Assembly: GCA_032622095.1 (NCBI GenBank)
Contig: CP136064.1
Location: forward strand, 184,740,209-184,804,208
From: Siphonodentalium dalli
Taxonomy: Eukaryota > Mollusca > Scaphopoda > Gadilida > Siphonodentaliidae
Direction: 5' to 3'
Length of the DNA: 64,000 nt
The translations under genes were made by a program, and so were the position numbers. Positions within the stretch are counted from its first letter, which is position 1. Each line of letters starts with the position of its first letter. Positions 47,837 to 60,600 of the stretch are shown here, piece by piece. The notes beneath the pieces were generated by a model. It was not told the DNA's origin. It searched no databases and saw only the letters and a program-made list of their open reading frames with translations.

Positions 47837-47883
47837 GACACGTTCTCCGCGACTCAAATCACGGGTATTAGAAATCTATAGTA
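47837..47883. repeat. Inverted repeat, right partner of 45,640-45,700
   Basis: See the left partner. Similarity fades beyond about 45 bp, so these are either eroded terminal repeats of an element of about 2.2 kb or two independent copies of a short repeat. Confidence 0.78.
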
Positions 47884-47889
47884 TAGGAA

Positions 47890-49740
47890 CCTGGTCTCAC
47901 AATTAATTTTTTTCCCTTTAACATCTAACAGTTTATATAATTATAGCAATACCTTCAAATACCGTGTCTAGACACTTAATCCCACCAGTGATACTTGTCA
48001 ATATACCACTACCCACCATCTACCATTCAGCCTTATGACAGACAAAGGTTTCATTAATGTTAATCCTTATTACTGTTTTATTACATTGTTTGAAAGTGCA
48101 CTGCTATTGCTACTTTACCCATTAAGCTGCGTCACATAATCAATTAGCAGATGATCATGCTATACATTTTATTCTCATGTCGCTCCCGTTACAAAATCAA
48201 TATGGGTTTTTGAATTAGATTTCCGATGTAAAAACAATTTTGGCCAAATACAATTTGTTTTGGCCATTTTCGAAAAAACAAACAAAAACAAATAGCCATT
48301 GAGACGAATGCCAAAATGATACAATATTTAAAAACATTGATATCTTTATTTATTGTTGCAATACGATCGAAAAATATGATCTTGGTCGGGACAGCTCTGC
48401 AAAACCGAATTGCTCAGCCGTTGCTAAAACAAGTGCTTAACGTGCCGGTGCGGGGATCAGCATAGGCCGAAATTGAGATGATAATTACGTTGATAATTTT
48501 ACACACATTTTGTATGCCACATACAGACTTGCCCATGTCATAACATTTAAAAAGCAAAGGCCCGAGTTTCAAAAAAGAGCATTCAGTGTTATTAGTCTAT
48601 TCTTGATTTTCAAAAAAAAAACAGAGTTTTGTCTCACCATGCACAAAAAATAGAGACAACTGGACATTTATATGACTTTGGCAAGTTTTCCCCTGAGTAT
48701 ATATAAAGCGTTTAGATCGGCAGTTCTGCATTGATAGACGTATCCCTCTCTAAATAAAATAGACAAACAATTTGGATGTTCAGTTTCTCAAATTGGCGAG
48801 AACTGCTAAAGACTGGGACAATAATAATTTGCGAAAGATATCGGCACTTGTCTTAGTTTAAAAAGTATTTAAATTCCCTCCGTGGACATTCAAATATATA
48901 ATTACAATAGGTACAAACTTAGAATATATCAATCGGATTAGGCAACAAGCCATAGACTTATTTGAATCCAGAAGGCACTATTTATCCGCCTACTGAAGTC
49001 TCTGTTGGCGCGATGCGAAAAATTTCGGCCTCGGTCAACAGTCCTGCTTGCTGTTCAAAAGAAACCAGATTAGGGAAAATAGTGATCGCTATTCCACCCA
49101 TGCAAAGCAGTGAATATATGTATATTTAGCAATTAGCAGTTAATTACAGCATTTACAACAAATTATGCGGTCATTCTTCCGTGAACTAGTTGAAATGAAA
49201 CAGATGCATCTGCAATGCCGATCTCATTCTAGTGCTAAAGTTAGTTGAAACAGTATTTTTCAATCTATGGACATTCAAATATGTAATAACAATAGGTACA
49301 CATTTAGATAAAAAATTCATTAGGCAACAAGCCATATGCTTATTTACAATGGCGCGGCACTAAGATCCATAGAAAGAAGAAATATATTAAATAGAAACTG
49401 GTGAACATGCATAATAATTAATTAAAAAGAAACCAAGAAATATATAATAACTAATTTCAAGGAAATAAAAAGCATTCTTACATATTTATGAACGAGAAAA
49501 TAACCATGTTAACATATACAGTGGTCCGTTGGAGAGATCAGGAACATCTCGATATGGTATACCAGGTTAAATATTGCAATGGTCTTGGAATAGCTCAAGA
49601 AAGGCGCCATTTATAGCGATTACTGGTTATTATAATTTCTGAGCTGCCATGAAGATTTGCTTATTAGTTTCATAGGACAATTCGTCAGATCCCCATAGTA
49701 ATAATTCAGTAGTTATTTTTACATCAGATATGGTAGTAAG
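47890..49740. other. About 1.8 kb without a gene; one diverged direct repeat
   Basis: tggacattcaaatat...aattacaataggtacaaa ... taggcaacaagccata at 48,883-48,960 recurs at 49,267-49,340 (offset about 380 bp). Nothing else was recognised. Confidence 0.5.
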
Positions 49741-49752
49741 AAGTACTTCTCT

Positions 49753-51990
49753 GTGAGAGTAGCCATTAGACAAAAAACGTACACATATTTGCCCAAATTG
49801 TCAAAGACAAAGGGGTACCTATTTATCAGTATGCCAGCTGTCCAGAGAAGGGTCTACCGACAGTTGCATACAAACCTCTTCTTCAGTTACAGTCAATCCA
49901 TGCATTGCCCCCGATATGAATTCAGATTTGCTCTGGCACTCTGGGTGGCTATTCAGAAACGCGATCAAACCTAGGCCCAATTGGACATATGCAGCATATA
50001 TTCGCCGATTCTGGCAGTGGTCTTTCCAAGAAATCGATGATTTGTTTTTGCCGATAATTGATTTGAATCCATCGGATGAAGACTGTATCTATTCGACTTT
50101 GGTTTTCACCCAGTCAGGTCAACAAATTAGATATCTCGGCCCATTGTTTGACATTTTATCAGCTCTTGTGGCTCAAGGCGGTTGGAAAGATCACTTCGAG
50201 GTCTATGCCTGTAGGCTGTAGACTTTGTAACTTTCACGTCATGGAGAGCTTTTTGGGAAGCATTGGTTCCATGATGAAAGGGCTGGAAGAGGCATTAGAA
50301 AGGGTCTATGGCCTAAATGCAGTTCAGCAAATGGTCTATAGTAAAGCACCAACATCAAGACTATGGCTGCAGTATATCAATTATGTACAAAAGATTTCAT
50401 ATGAGCTGGGAGGGCTGGATATTGGCACTTACATCTCCTCACGACAGGAACGATGTTAAATCTCTTTGCTGCCAAAGGACACATACATTATGCGGAAAGC
50501 TGCCGCCTCTATATCCAGCTGATGATTGAGCTACAGTTGATGCATCCATTGCTGTACATAAGTCATTAGGCGAGCACGGTTTCCACGCTGTTCGTAGAAG
50601 CAGCAGGGTTTAGGAAGATATAGCGACTGATTTTATTATAGAACAGGTATTAATGGGGTCGATTAAGAGTAGAGATGATCTGAGAAAGGGGGGGTATGAC
50701 ATATTATGTCCGTCAGCAGTGGTGTACAGTAAGCACACGTGTGCATAAATACACGATTCGGTGACAAACTTGACAGGCGCCAAACACAACACCAGCGAGC
50801 AGCACATTGAACTGGGAAACTCAAGAAGAATTTAGAGATTATGAAACTCCGGTCTGTGGTTCGCTGACCATGAACCATTGGCTATGAACGAAACCAAGTT
50901 GCGTTTCCTATCGTCTGGCTTCACAGCTGCAGATTGGTGACGGTGATAATTGCGATCAGACAGAAAGAGTGGCATGAAAATAGAAGAACAGACATATGGA
51001 TTGAGTGTTGCGGTAGCGTCCATAAAAAAAAGAGCGAATGTGTTAAAGCACTGAACAGTCTGCAGCCAGAAGTTAAGAGAGGTAATAATAAAAAAAAGTG
51101 TACATAAACCCGGCAACTCTCTTCTCAAGCTTGAATGTCATTGCACAACGAGAGGAGAATATGGCATAATATTTCAAATATGAACTAACTCCAGTACCCA
51201 CATGATTGTTTAACATCAAGTCAATGAGAAAGCTAACTAAACACAATTGGCTAAGGCTCTCACTGATTATTCTTAACATGCAAATCTCCCAGCTGTTGCT
51301 ATTCGTGTTGTTTCAGAAGCACGGAAGAGTCAATGGTGGCATAGCTAAGTGGAAAATACTCGATCTTGTGCAGAAGGCCGGCAAAGTAAAAACGGCGCAT
51401 ATTCTCTTTATCCATGCCTGGGCCTGGTGTGACACATCTGCTACATATGACCAAAGGCAAAACCGGCCTCCTAAAAAGACTGAGTCTCCCGGATACAGTG
51501 GATATAATCCATTATGAACGACACCACTGCTGACAAAAGTAAAGTTGGCGAGGCCGGAGTCAATCTGTTCAAGAGATTATATTCTGGAAAGCAGTGTGGC
51601 ACCCTCAATGGCTTGCGGTACACACACTTTGTGGAGATGGTATCCTAGACAAGAGGTACTTAGATCCGCAGTAATTAACACCAACAGAACGAGCGGCCTA
51701 TTTCCATAGCTTACGTGTCCATTTGCAAGTGGTTATCTGGAAAACCCTGAGAAACACTACTATCGAGCCCAATAATTAGGATGGCAAGTTCATGATTCTC
51801 ATTTAGTTCCACTTTATGAACGACCTCGATCCTGCACCAGAAACACTATTATTAAAATTCGTACGCTTCAAGTGCAAACTGGCTAGTAGAAATCCGTGCT
51901 GTGGTAATTTGTGTTCCTGCAGAAAAAATGGACTAAAGTGTGTCGTAGCCTGTAGTGACTCGTGGTGAAGGCTTTAGAAATTCAGAAGCT
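49753..51990 (+). pseudogene. Decayed copy of an uncharacterised multi-copy invertebrate gene
   Basis: Pieces in all three frames follow the order of a protein I recognise as a recurrent uncharacterised ORF in invertebrate genomes. These are: WTYAAYIRRFWQWSFQEIDD LFLPIIDLNPSDEDCIYSTL (49,982-50,100), LLWLKAVGK and FHVMESFLGSIGSMMKG (50,150-50,285), ALERVYGLNAVQQM, AAKGHIHYAESCRLYIQLM (about 50,468-50,525), SVTNLTGAKHNTSEQHIELG (50,755-50,816), YFKYELTPVP (51,170), HAWAWCDTSATYDQ (51,410), PTERAAYFHSLRVHLQV (51,687) and the Cys-rich CSCRKNGLKCVVAC (51,913-51,955). Many stops and shifts make it non-functional. The HAWxxCDT and CxCRKNGLKC motifs are family hallmarks; its function is unknown to me. 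Confidence 0.8.
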
Positions 51991-52321
51991 ATTATTGTCG
52001 GATATGGTGAAGTTGATGTTGATCCTTTATTTGAATAACATCTTAATTTCACTATTGGCGCTCCAGATACTCTCAGTGTCGGAATCAAACTTCAAAACCG
52101 GACTCTTTATGTTAGTTGATTGGATGCCATATTTATCGATTACCTTTCAAATCGTACCACTCTGTTGCTCAGTTCTGTGTTTTCGGCTTTGAATGAATAA
52201 ATAATACATTGGCGGAGAAATTCCTCTTTCTTGTTTGCTTATATGTCCCTTCTGCCAGCGATTTACGATAACGAAATGTTGGTTCAGCTTAAATTTAATC
52301 CGAGCTGTAAATTTATAAGTT

Positions 52322-52570
52322 TTGGCGGCCATTTTGGTAGCCATCTTTGATTTCTGGCCAAAATTACACCTTGGCATGTGGAGTTCAATGCATATTGTAT
52401 ACTTGCCCTTAATTCCTGCATAATGCATTGCCAAATTACATGTAACTGTCATACTATGGGTTTCAGTGTGTTTGTAAGCCAGGTTGGACGCCATCTTGAA
52501 TTGCGATTTTCCCCAAAGCGAATTTTAGCGGATTTTGGATATGTTATACTGGAGATTCTCATAGGCCGTG
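52322..52570 (-). repeat. Partial copy of the large fold-back arm
   Basis: ggcggccattttggtagcca tct and gacgccatcttgaattgcga ... gaattttagcggattttgga tatgttata match the right arm at about 39,058-39,305 in order, with diverged sequence between. Confidence 0.75.
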
Positions 52571-52599
52571 TACGAATGAATCTACAAGCAATGGTCAGA

Positions 52600-54540
52600 A
52601 ATATGGCATAGTCCAGAAGTAAGTCTTGCAGACAATCCAAGAATTTCTCGGTGAGTGTTTGAAGCGTACTGCCAAGAAAGTGAGAACACATATGAATTTC
52701 AAGAGGAAGCAGCTCCATCGAAGTGGCTATGGCAGCTAAACAGATAATTACGACAACGAGCATATTTGACTGGACAATTATAAGCGAGAAACACTCATAC
52801 TTGTAAAGTGTGTGGGGATAAGTTTTTTGTTAACTGCGATATTTTTTTTGTTTTATAACCCTAAACCAGAAACTATACCAGGCAATATATACTCGATCAA
52901 ATAGGTTCATACTGAACCTAAATATTAACAAAGGTTCTATTGGACTTACATCATATCAGTCTTATACATGTAGGTCTATCATAAGAGATATATATTAACG
53001 AGAGAAACTATGCTGCGAAATGAAACAATAATGGCGTTTATATACCATTGAGGTTGTTGTTCCATTAGGAAATTGTGTATACATTTCCAGACGACAAAAG
53101 ATATGCAGAATTAGGGAAGTAACCACCCCAAAGCGGAATAATGGTTATAACAAAAAGACATCTTGATTTCATCTGGTGGGGGGGGGGGGGGTCTACTCAA
53201 ATGCGACATATTCGGGATTGGCTCACAAACAATTCCTTTATTCCAACGGTCATCGGTTAGCAGCTTGATATGTATTTTACTTGCAATTGGAATATTCTAA
53301 AGAATTATTCCTTAAAAACCACAAGCAAGTTGTGACTTGAAACGGTGGGAAACGACGTATATTTAAAATTGTGGTTACTAGCATGGTAGGAGAACAGACT
53401 TCCGATTTAGTGACATGGTATAGTCGCATATCAGGTCCGTAATTCTGACCACATATTGTATTTAGGTACTGTATGGTACCCATGCAGATTCATAAGTATT
53501 TTGGGTTTTTGTATTATTGCCAAAAACGACTGAGTTACTTACTCAAAATAACTGCAGGTAGTATGTCATGGTATTATTATTCTATATATTATCAGGTGTG
53601 GTGAACAAGTCCACATATGTGTAACTGAAATGAGTAACGGTTGTGCAAGATATCTCTTCTCCTCTCCAATTCCAAATGACATCACATCAAACTGTGTATC
53701 TATTTCCTGCCCAATCGGAATATAAAAACAAATGCCCTCCCACCCTTGTCCAGAAAAAAACTGATAACCAAGCAATATATGTTGAATTTCCTAATGCAAT
53801 GTTAAGCAATATACGCACTTGTGTTTACACTCTATCTAATTATGTTATCCGAATCCAACAGCAACTCACTAAACATTGAGTTAATCAACTTGCTTGACTT
53901 GCCGGTCCGACGATTTCAGCGGATGCTACTTTTAGATGAAAATTTTGCAGCTGCCAGATCGTTTGCATTATATGCCGAGCGTTTCAATAATTCAAAAAAG
54001 AATATTCCATTATTATGTACGAGCTGCTATTGTCAACATCGTAACTGATTGAGTGACTAATATATTAAAACTTATGTGTGAACTGATAAACATATTCGGT
54101 TTTTATGCCGATACTTACATGTAGCGTAAAATTCCATCAATTAATAGTGATATAAAAATAATGAGCGTTTAATCAGTATGTGTTCTCTATCAACTAAACA
54201 ACTGAATGCAAATCAAGAGTGTTGATCTTTAACATGTTGTGTAAAATCATCGATGACAAAAAATTTGGTTCATTGTATACATATAAGCATATTCGAGTTT
54301 ATAGAGTTGTTACATGGTGTCCTATAACATGAGTAAATTGAAAAACTGAATGATAAGAACGTTAAAACAAAGAGCGTTCAATTATACGCTTTAATAAAAA
54401 TTGTCTTAAAATGGTGATACCGATATATGGTGCAGTGCTGGAAGCCCATATTTGGACCCCACATAACAGTGCTGGAAGCCCAGATCTGGGCTTTGGCGGC
54501 GTCACTGTATTGTTAGGATAGGATAATTTATTTACAATAT
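52600..54540. other. About 1.9 kb, no gene recognised
   Basis: A G14 run lies at 53,178-53,191. Open frames of 60-78 codons on both strands lack family signatures. A duplicated gtgctggaagccca lies at about 54,435 and 54,470. Confidence 0.4.
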
Positions 54541-54593
54541 ACATGATTTATACAATGGCAGAAATACATAATAAGGTAAAGCAGTATATTGTC

Positions 54594-54645
54594 GGGGGGG
54601 GGGGTAGCCTAGCCCTATCGGGCTGTCTTCCTGCTACCCCCTAAA
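54594..54645. repeat. G11 tract followed by nested hairpin
   Basis: G11 then gggtag cct agccctatcgggct gtcttcctg ctaccccc: agccc/gggct pair inside ggggtag/ctacccc. It follows an ATTTATTTACAATATACAT stretch that looks like a LINE 3' untranslated region. Confidence 0.6.
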
Positions 54646-54710
54646 ATAGGTATCAGTATAAATAATAGAATAGATGCTTGTATCCATATCCACGCACACG
54701 TGCAGACTAT

Positions 54711-54872
54711 AATTAAGGAATAATCTCGGTTTCCTAATGTAATTACACAGTCTAAAGGCATATGCCGAATCACAAACCTATAAATCGCGAAGCGATTTAT
54801 AAGAGTTTGTGATTCGGCATATGCCTTTAGACTGTGTAATTACATTAGGAACCGAGATTATTCCTTATAATT
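54711..54872. mobile_element. 162-bp near-perfect palindrome
   Basis: Left arm aattaaggaataatctcggt ... ggcatatgccgaatcacaaa; right arm tttgtgattcggcatatgcc ... accgagattattccttataa tt; apex ataaatcgcgaagcgattta t. Only a few differences along about 75-bp arms, so a recent fold-back. No coding. Confidence 0.9.
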
Positions 54873-55426
54873 ATGCCATCGATTGTTAAATATTGAATTT
54901 AAAGACATATTCGCCCTTAAAATACGATTGAAACAAGGAACTATATGTTCTCAAATAACAGACAAGACTTGAGCCGAAAACAACTCGCTGCATTCCCGTC
55001 CGAATAATATCGATCGATCTGCAGATCTGCAGATCGAGTGGGTTTATCCCGAACGTATGTCAAGGACGAAACAAAAAATTAATAAACTATTGATCAAAAT
55101 TAAACATTATTAGCAGAATTTTGGAAGAGGAAAATATACAGTTAGTCTCCATGTCAACTGGGAATCATGAACATGCGATAATCAAAAAGTTTAGTGAGAA
55201 TTTTCTTACTATCTATCGGCAGTGAGCCAAATACTTTTCAATTTTCGATTTTTCGCAGTCATTTTGTGTCATTGTGATTTTACCGAGAAACAAGTTTTCA
55301 GAAGAATTAAATCATCATGGCATTTAAGGAATTTTAAGATGATTTATTTTTCAAAAACTAATATAATTGGTAAAATTTAAAGTGATTATTAAATCGCTTG
55401 TGTCCGGATAATGCAGACACGTAAAC

Positions 55427-56235
55427 CTTTGTAACACTTTTTAACATATCGGTACACTGAGACGAGTAGAAGAAATATCCTGGACAGGGACGTTACATTA
55501 TTTGTAACACCAATCAACGAGTGGTCTCTGTGGATCTCAGAAATCATGTGTATAGTGGTCGCGTTGTAAATATAGAAGGCCGATGACTTCTCTGATCGAT
55601 AGGTCACGGTCGTTACACGCTATGTGTGATAAGTTAAGCAACGTCGGGCGCGGTTATTCCATGGATGTGTGACCGGCTTGGGATTCCGGGTGCTACCAAC
55701 TTTCGGTGCGACTCCCACACTTCTCTCTCACTCTCCCTCTCTCTCTCGTTCTGTTGCACATGTAACGTAATGCTTCGTAACAATTTATCGCTACACTGAG
55801 ACGAGTTGAAAAAATATACTGCATTTTTCTCACAGGGACTTTATATCATTTGTAACACAGTCCTGTCTACGAGCGGTCACTGTGGATCTCTGAAATAATA
55901 TAACGATTCGTAACACTTTGTAACATATCGCTGCATTGAGATGAGTTTTAATAATATGCTGCGGTTTTTTTTGGGGGGGGGGGGGGACTTAATATCATTT
56001 GTAAAATGTACCGGTAACACCTCATAACACTTTGCAACATATCGCTACAATAAAAGGAGGTGAAGAAACATTGAATGTTGCATTTTTTTACGGGGACTTT
56101 GTAAGTTTCAGTTTGTAGGGCCAGTCTCTGTGGAATCTCAGAAATCATGAAATGCTTTGTAACATATCGTTACACTGAGACGAAGGGAAAACATATATTG
56201 CAGTTTTCTCACGGGACTGGTACAATGTTTGGGGA
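55427..56235. repeat. Degenerate repeat with TAACATATCGCTACACTGAGA units
   Basis: At least five copies of a unit of roughly 110-130 bp: taacatatcg(c/g)tacactgagacgag..., about 40 bp, cagggact-tatatcatttgtaacac, then ctgtggatctcagaaatcat g. They start near 55,440, 55,785, 55,920, 56,035 and 56,160. One copy carries T8G14 at 55,965-55,986. A CT-rich stretch (55,720-55,750) interrupts the first and second units. Confidence 0.75.
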
Positions 56236-56317
56236 CATCTGTAAACAGTAATTAAAAATATCATCCTATAATATAAATTGTAGTGCCCAGAATATAACCA
56301 CTAAATTTAATACTCTT

Positions 56318-56455
56318 ACCACAGGAGCTTGGAACTTTATCAATAACTGCCTTAATTATGCTAATTAGCATTTTTTTTGGCCCAGCATTATGGCCAAAAA
56401 AATGGTAATTAGGCTAATTAATGCAATTATTAATCAAGTTCCACACTCCTGTGGT
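56318..56455. mobile_element. 138-bp fold-back (ACCACAGGAG ends)
   Basis: accacaggagcttggaactt ... ttggcc / ggccaaaaaaatg ... aagttccacactcctgtggt. The arms have several mismatches. No coding. Confidence 0.85.
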
Positions 56456-56538
56456 CTTACAAAATGACAAGTGGTGCCTGCTGGGTAAATGTAAATAAAA
56501 TTATAAATGAAACGAAAACTAAAAAGTTGTGTATGTTT

Positions 56539-56690
56539 AGTCTAGTTCAACAAATTAGACTATTCGGATTAATACATATTTTAATATTTGGACATTTACG
56601 ATTGTATTACTCCTTCTAAAAGGATTAAATGGTCCATAAATGTCCAAATATTAAAATTCCAATTAATCCGAAAGTCTAATTTGTTGGACT
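56539..56690. mobile_element. 152-bp fold-back (AGTCTAGTTCAACAAATTAG ends)
   Basis: agtctagttcaacaaattag actattcggattaat ... aatatttggacatttacg ... tccttctaaaaggatt apex ... aaatgtccaaatattaaaat ... attaatccgaaagtctaatt tgttggact. Separate family from the fold-back 84 bp to its left. Confidence 0.87.
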
Positions 56691-57635
56691 ATGTTTAGTC
56701 ATGCATTTCGTAACGAAACGTCGCAAATACGACCAAATTTACACGATGTAAACAGTTTGGGAATGTTTATTATATTGGGGCATTGTCTTTATTTGGATAG
56801 TTATTTATTATTCTTTTATTAGCTTTCATAGCGTTCGTGAAAAAAAAATGTGTACTGCGAAGCGAGTGCGAATAAAATAGCGTCCTTAGTTACTATGCAA
56901 CGGACTACAAATATCATTGCGCGCAAGTACTTTTGGGTCGTTTTTGTTGCACTGATCAAATCTCGACCTAATGTAATTATCCGATATAATTACATTAGCT
57001 TTGATAAACTCAACGCCAATTTACTATAGAAAATGAAGTGGGTGTAATTATTCATATATAAAACTTTGTAGAATCCAGTACTTAGGGCATAACAAAAACA
57101 AGTATTGGTGTGGTTGTGAGTCAATCCAGACGAGTTATAAGATCGAAAATGTATTATCTCTCCATATGAATGTTTTGAACTGTTCAGGTTTTCTAAACAT
57201 ATGACAGTTTCCGTTCCAGTTCCAGTTCCATGGGTTTGTTAGGAACAAAACAGTTAGTTTTGGAGAGACATAAAGCTCGAGCTCGGAGACCAACCACCCA
57301 CCCATAACAAACCGATTGTATACAAACACCGCTGATAATGTAAACATCCGGGCGGGCATGCGCAACGGCGCAAGATCGTAATTTCAGAATAACAGTATAC
57401 AGTAATGACCAGAATAGCTAACAAAGACATCTATCTCTCAGATAACATGACTAAAGTTTTATAAATCTGTGTTTCCTTACAGTTATATACCTATAATGGG
57501 TCACAATAATATATCATTATTTTCCAGACATCTCATAAGGTGTTTAGTTATTTATATAAAAAAATAAGCTGTAAATAGTTGACAAATGACAGAATAAATT
57601 CCATAATGGCAATGCTCCTCAAATACTATACTATA

Positions 57636-60600
57636 GACACTGTTGTTGTTGTTTGTGGATAGGTATGCATCTATATACAAATAGTTTGCACAAAGTTTGG
57701 GTTCCTTAGTGGGTTTTAAGGGTATGGAGACAGCCCAACACCCACAGCACCCATGACAATTCAATTTAAATTGGTATATTTAACTTGAATTGGGCCATAT
57801 GACCCATTATATGTATCTACTTCCAACACTTTTGTTGTTTGTGGATAGGTATGCATCTATGCAAATAGTTTGCATAAAGTTTGGGCTCCGCAGTGGGTTC
57901 TAAGGGTATGGAGACTGCCCAACACCCACAGCACCCATGATAAAACCATACAGCACCCGTGCCTATGAAAACATATTTCTGAGTCAGCCATCTCTCAGAC
58001 TATACCCATTCTGTAAATGATTCCACATTTCACTCTAGAATATATAGAGGCAATGGGAAAAAAATATTTGGGCACCTGAATGGGATTTTGAGCTCTATTC
58101 AGGGGGGATATTTGTTTTTTTAATGGTTAAATTGGTATATTTAACTGGAATTGGGTCCTGTAAAGGTATATACTTCTAGGTCTCCTAGTGTTTTTGGAAA
58201 TATCTGCATCAGTATAAGAAGATTTGCAAAAGTTTGGGCTCCTTAGTGGGTTTTAAGGGTATGGAGACAGCCCAACACCCACAGCACCCATGACAATTCA
58301 AGTTAAATTGGTATATTTAACTTGAATTGGGCCATATGACCCATTATATGTATCTACTTCCAACACTTTTGTTGTTTGTGGATAGGTATGCATCTATGCA
58401 AATGGTTTGCATAAAGTTTGGGCTCTTCAGTGGGTTTTAAGGGCATTGAGACAGCCCAACACCCACAGCACCCATGATAAAACCATACAGCACCCGTGCC
58501 TATGAAAACATATTTCTGAGTCAGCCATCTCTCAGACTATACCCATTCTGTAAATGATTCCACATTTCACTCTAGAATATATAGAGGCAATGGGAAAAAA
58601 ATATTTGGGCATCTGAATGGGATTTTGGGCTCTGTTCAGGGGGGATATTTGGTTTTTTTAATGGTTAAATTGGTATATTTAACTGGAATTGGGTCCTGTA
58701 AAGGTATATACTTCTAGGTCTCCTAGTGTTTTTGGAAATATCTGCATCAGTATAAGAAGATTTGCAAAAGTTTGGGCTTCTTAGTGGGTTTTAAGGGTAT
58801 GGAGACAGCCCAACACCCACAGCAGCCATGACAATTCAAGTTATATTGGTATATTTAACTTGAATTGGGCCATATGACCCATTATATGTATCTACTTCCA
58901 ACACTTTTGTTGTTTGTGGATAGGTATGCATCTATACAAATAGTTTGCATAAAGTTTGGGCTCCGCAGTGGGTTTTAAGGGTATGGAGACTGCCCAACAC
59001 CCACAGCACCCATGATAAAACCATACAGCACCCGTGCCTATGAAAACATATTTCTGAGTCAGCCATCTCTCAGACTATACCCATTCTGTAAATGATTCCA
59101 CATTTCACTCTAGAATATATAGAGGCAATGGGAAAAAATATTTGGGCACCTGAATGGGATTTTGGGCTCTATTCATGGGGGATATTTGGTTTTTTTAATG
59201 GTTAAATTGGTATATTTAACTGGAATTGGGTCATGTAAAGGTATATACTTCTAGGTCTCCTAGTGATTTTGGAAATATCTGCATCAGTATAAGAAGATTT
59301 GCAAAAGTTTGGGCTCCTTAGTGGGTTTTAAGGGTATGGAGACAGCCCAACACCCACAGCACCCATGACAATTCAAGTTAAATTGGTATATTTAACTTGA
59401 ATTGGGCCATATGACCCATTATATGTATCTACTTCCAACACTTTTGTTGTTTGTGGATAGGTATGCATCTATGCAAATGGTTTGCACAAAGTTTGGGCTC
59501 CTCAGTGGGTTTTAAGGGTATTGAGACAGCCCAACACCCACAGCACCCATGATAAAACCATACAGCACCCGTGCCTATGAAAACATATTTCTGAGTCAGC
59601 CATCTCTCAGACTATACCCATTCTGTAAATGATTCCACATTTCACTCTAGAATATATAGAGGCAATGGGAAAAAAATATTTGGGCACCTGAATGGCATTT
59701 TGGGCTCTATTCAGGGGGGATATTTGGTTTTTTTAATGGTTAAATTGGTATATTTAACTGGAATTTGGTCCTGTAAAGGTATATACTTCTAGGTCTCCTA
59801 GTGTTTTTGGAAATATCTGCATCAGTATAAGAAAATTTGCAAAAGTTTGGGCTCCTTAGTGGGTTTTAAGGGTATGGAGACAGCACAACACCCACAGCAC
59901 CCATGACAATTCAAGTTAAATTGGTATATTTAACTTGAATTGGGCCATATGACCAATTAAATGTATCTACTTCCAACACTTTTGTTGTTTGTGGATAGGT
60001 ATGCATCTATGCAAATGGTTTGCACAAAGTTTGGGCTCCTCAGTGGGTTTTAAGGGTATTGAGACAGCCCAACACCCACAGCACCCATGATAAAACCATA
60101 CAGCACCCGTGCCTATGAAAACATATTTCTGAGTCAGCCATCTCTCAGACTATACCCATTCTGTAAATGATTCCACATTTCACTCTAGAATATATAGAGG
60201 CAATGGGGAAAAAATATTTGGGCACCTGAATGGGATTTTGGGCTCTATTCAGGGGGGATATTTGGTTTTTTTAATGGTTAAATTGGTATATTTAACTGGA
60301 ATTGGGACCTGTAAAGGTATATACTTCTAGGTCTCCTAGTGATTTTGGAAATATCTGCATCAGTATAAGAAGATTTGCAAAAGTTTGGGCTCCTTAGTGG
60401 GTTTTAAGGGTATGGAGACAGCCCAACACCCACAGCACCCATGACAGTTCAAGTTAAATTGGTATATTTAACTTGAATTGGGCCATATGACCCATTATAT
60501 GTATCTACTTCCAACACTTTGGTTGTTTGTGGATAGGTATGCATCTATGCAAATGGTTTGCACAAAGTTTGGGCTCCTCAGTGGGTTTTAAGGGTATTGA

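Noticed and set aside
55640-55720. Possible tRNA-derived SINE (ttcggtgcgactcccac resembles a B box)
   Set aside because: No matching A box at the right distance and no tRNA fold could be drawn.
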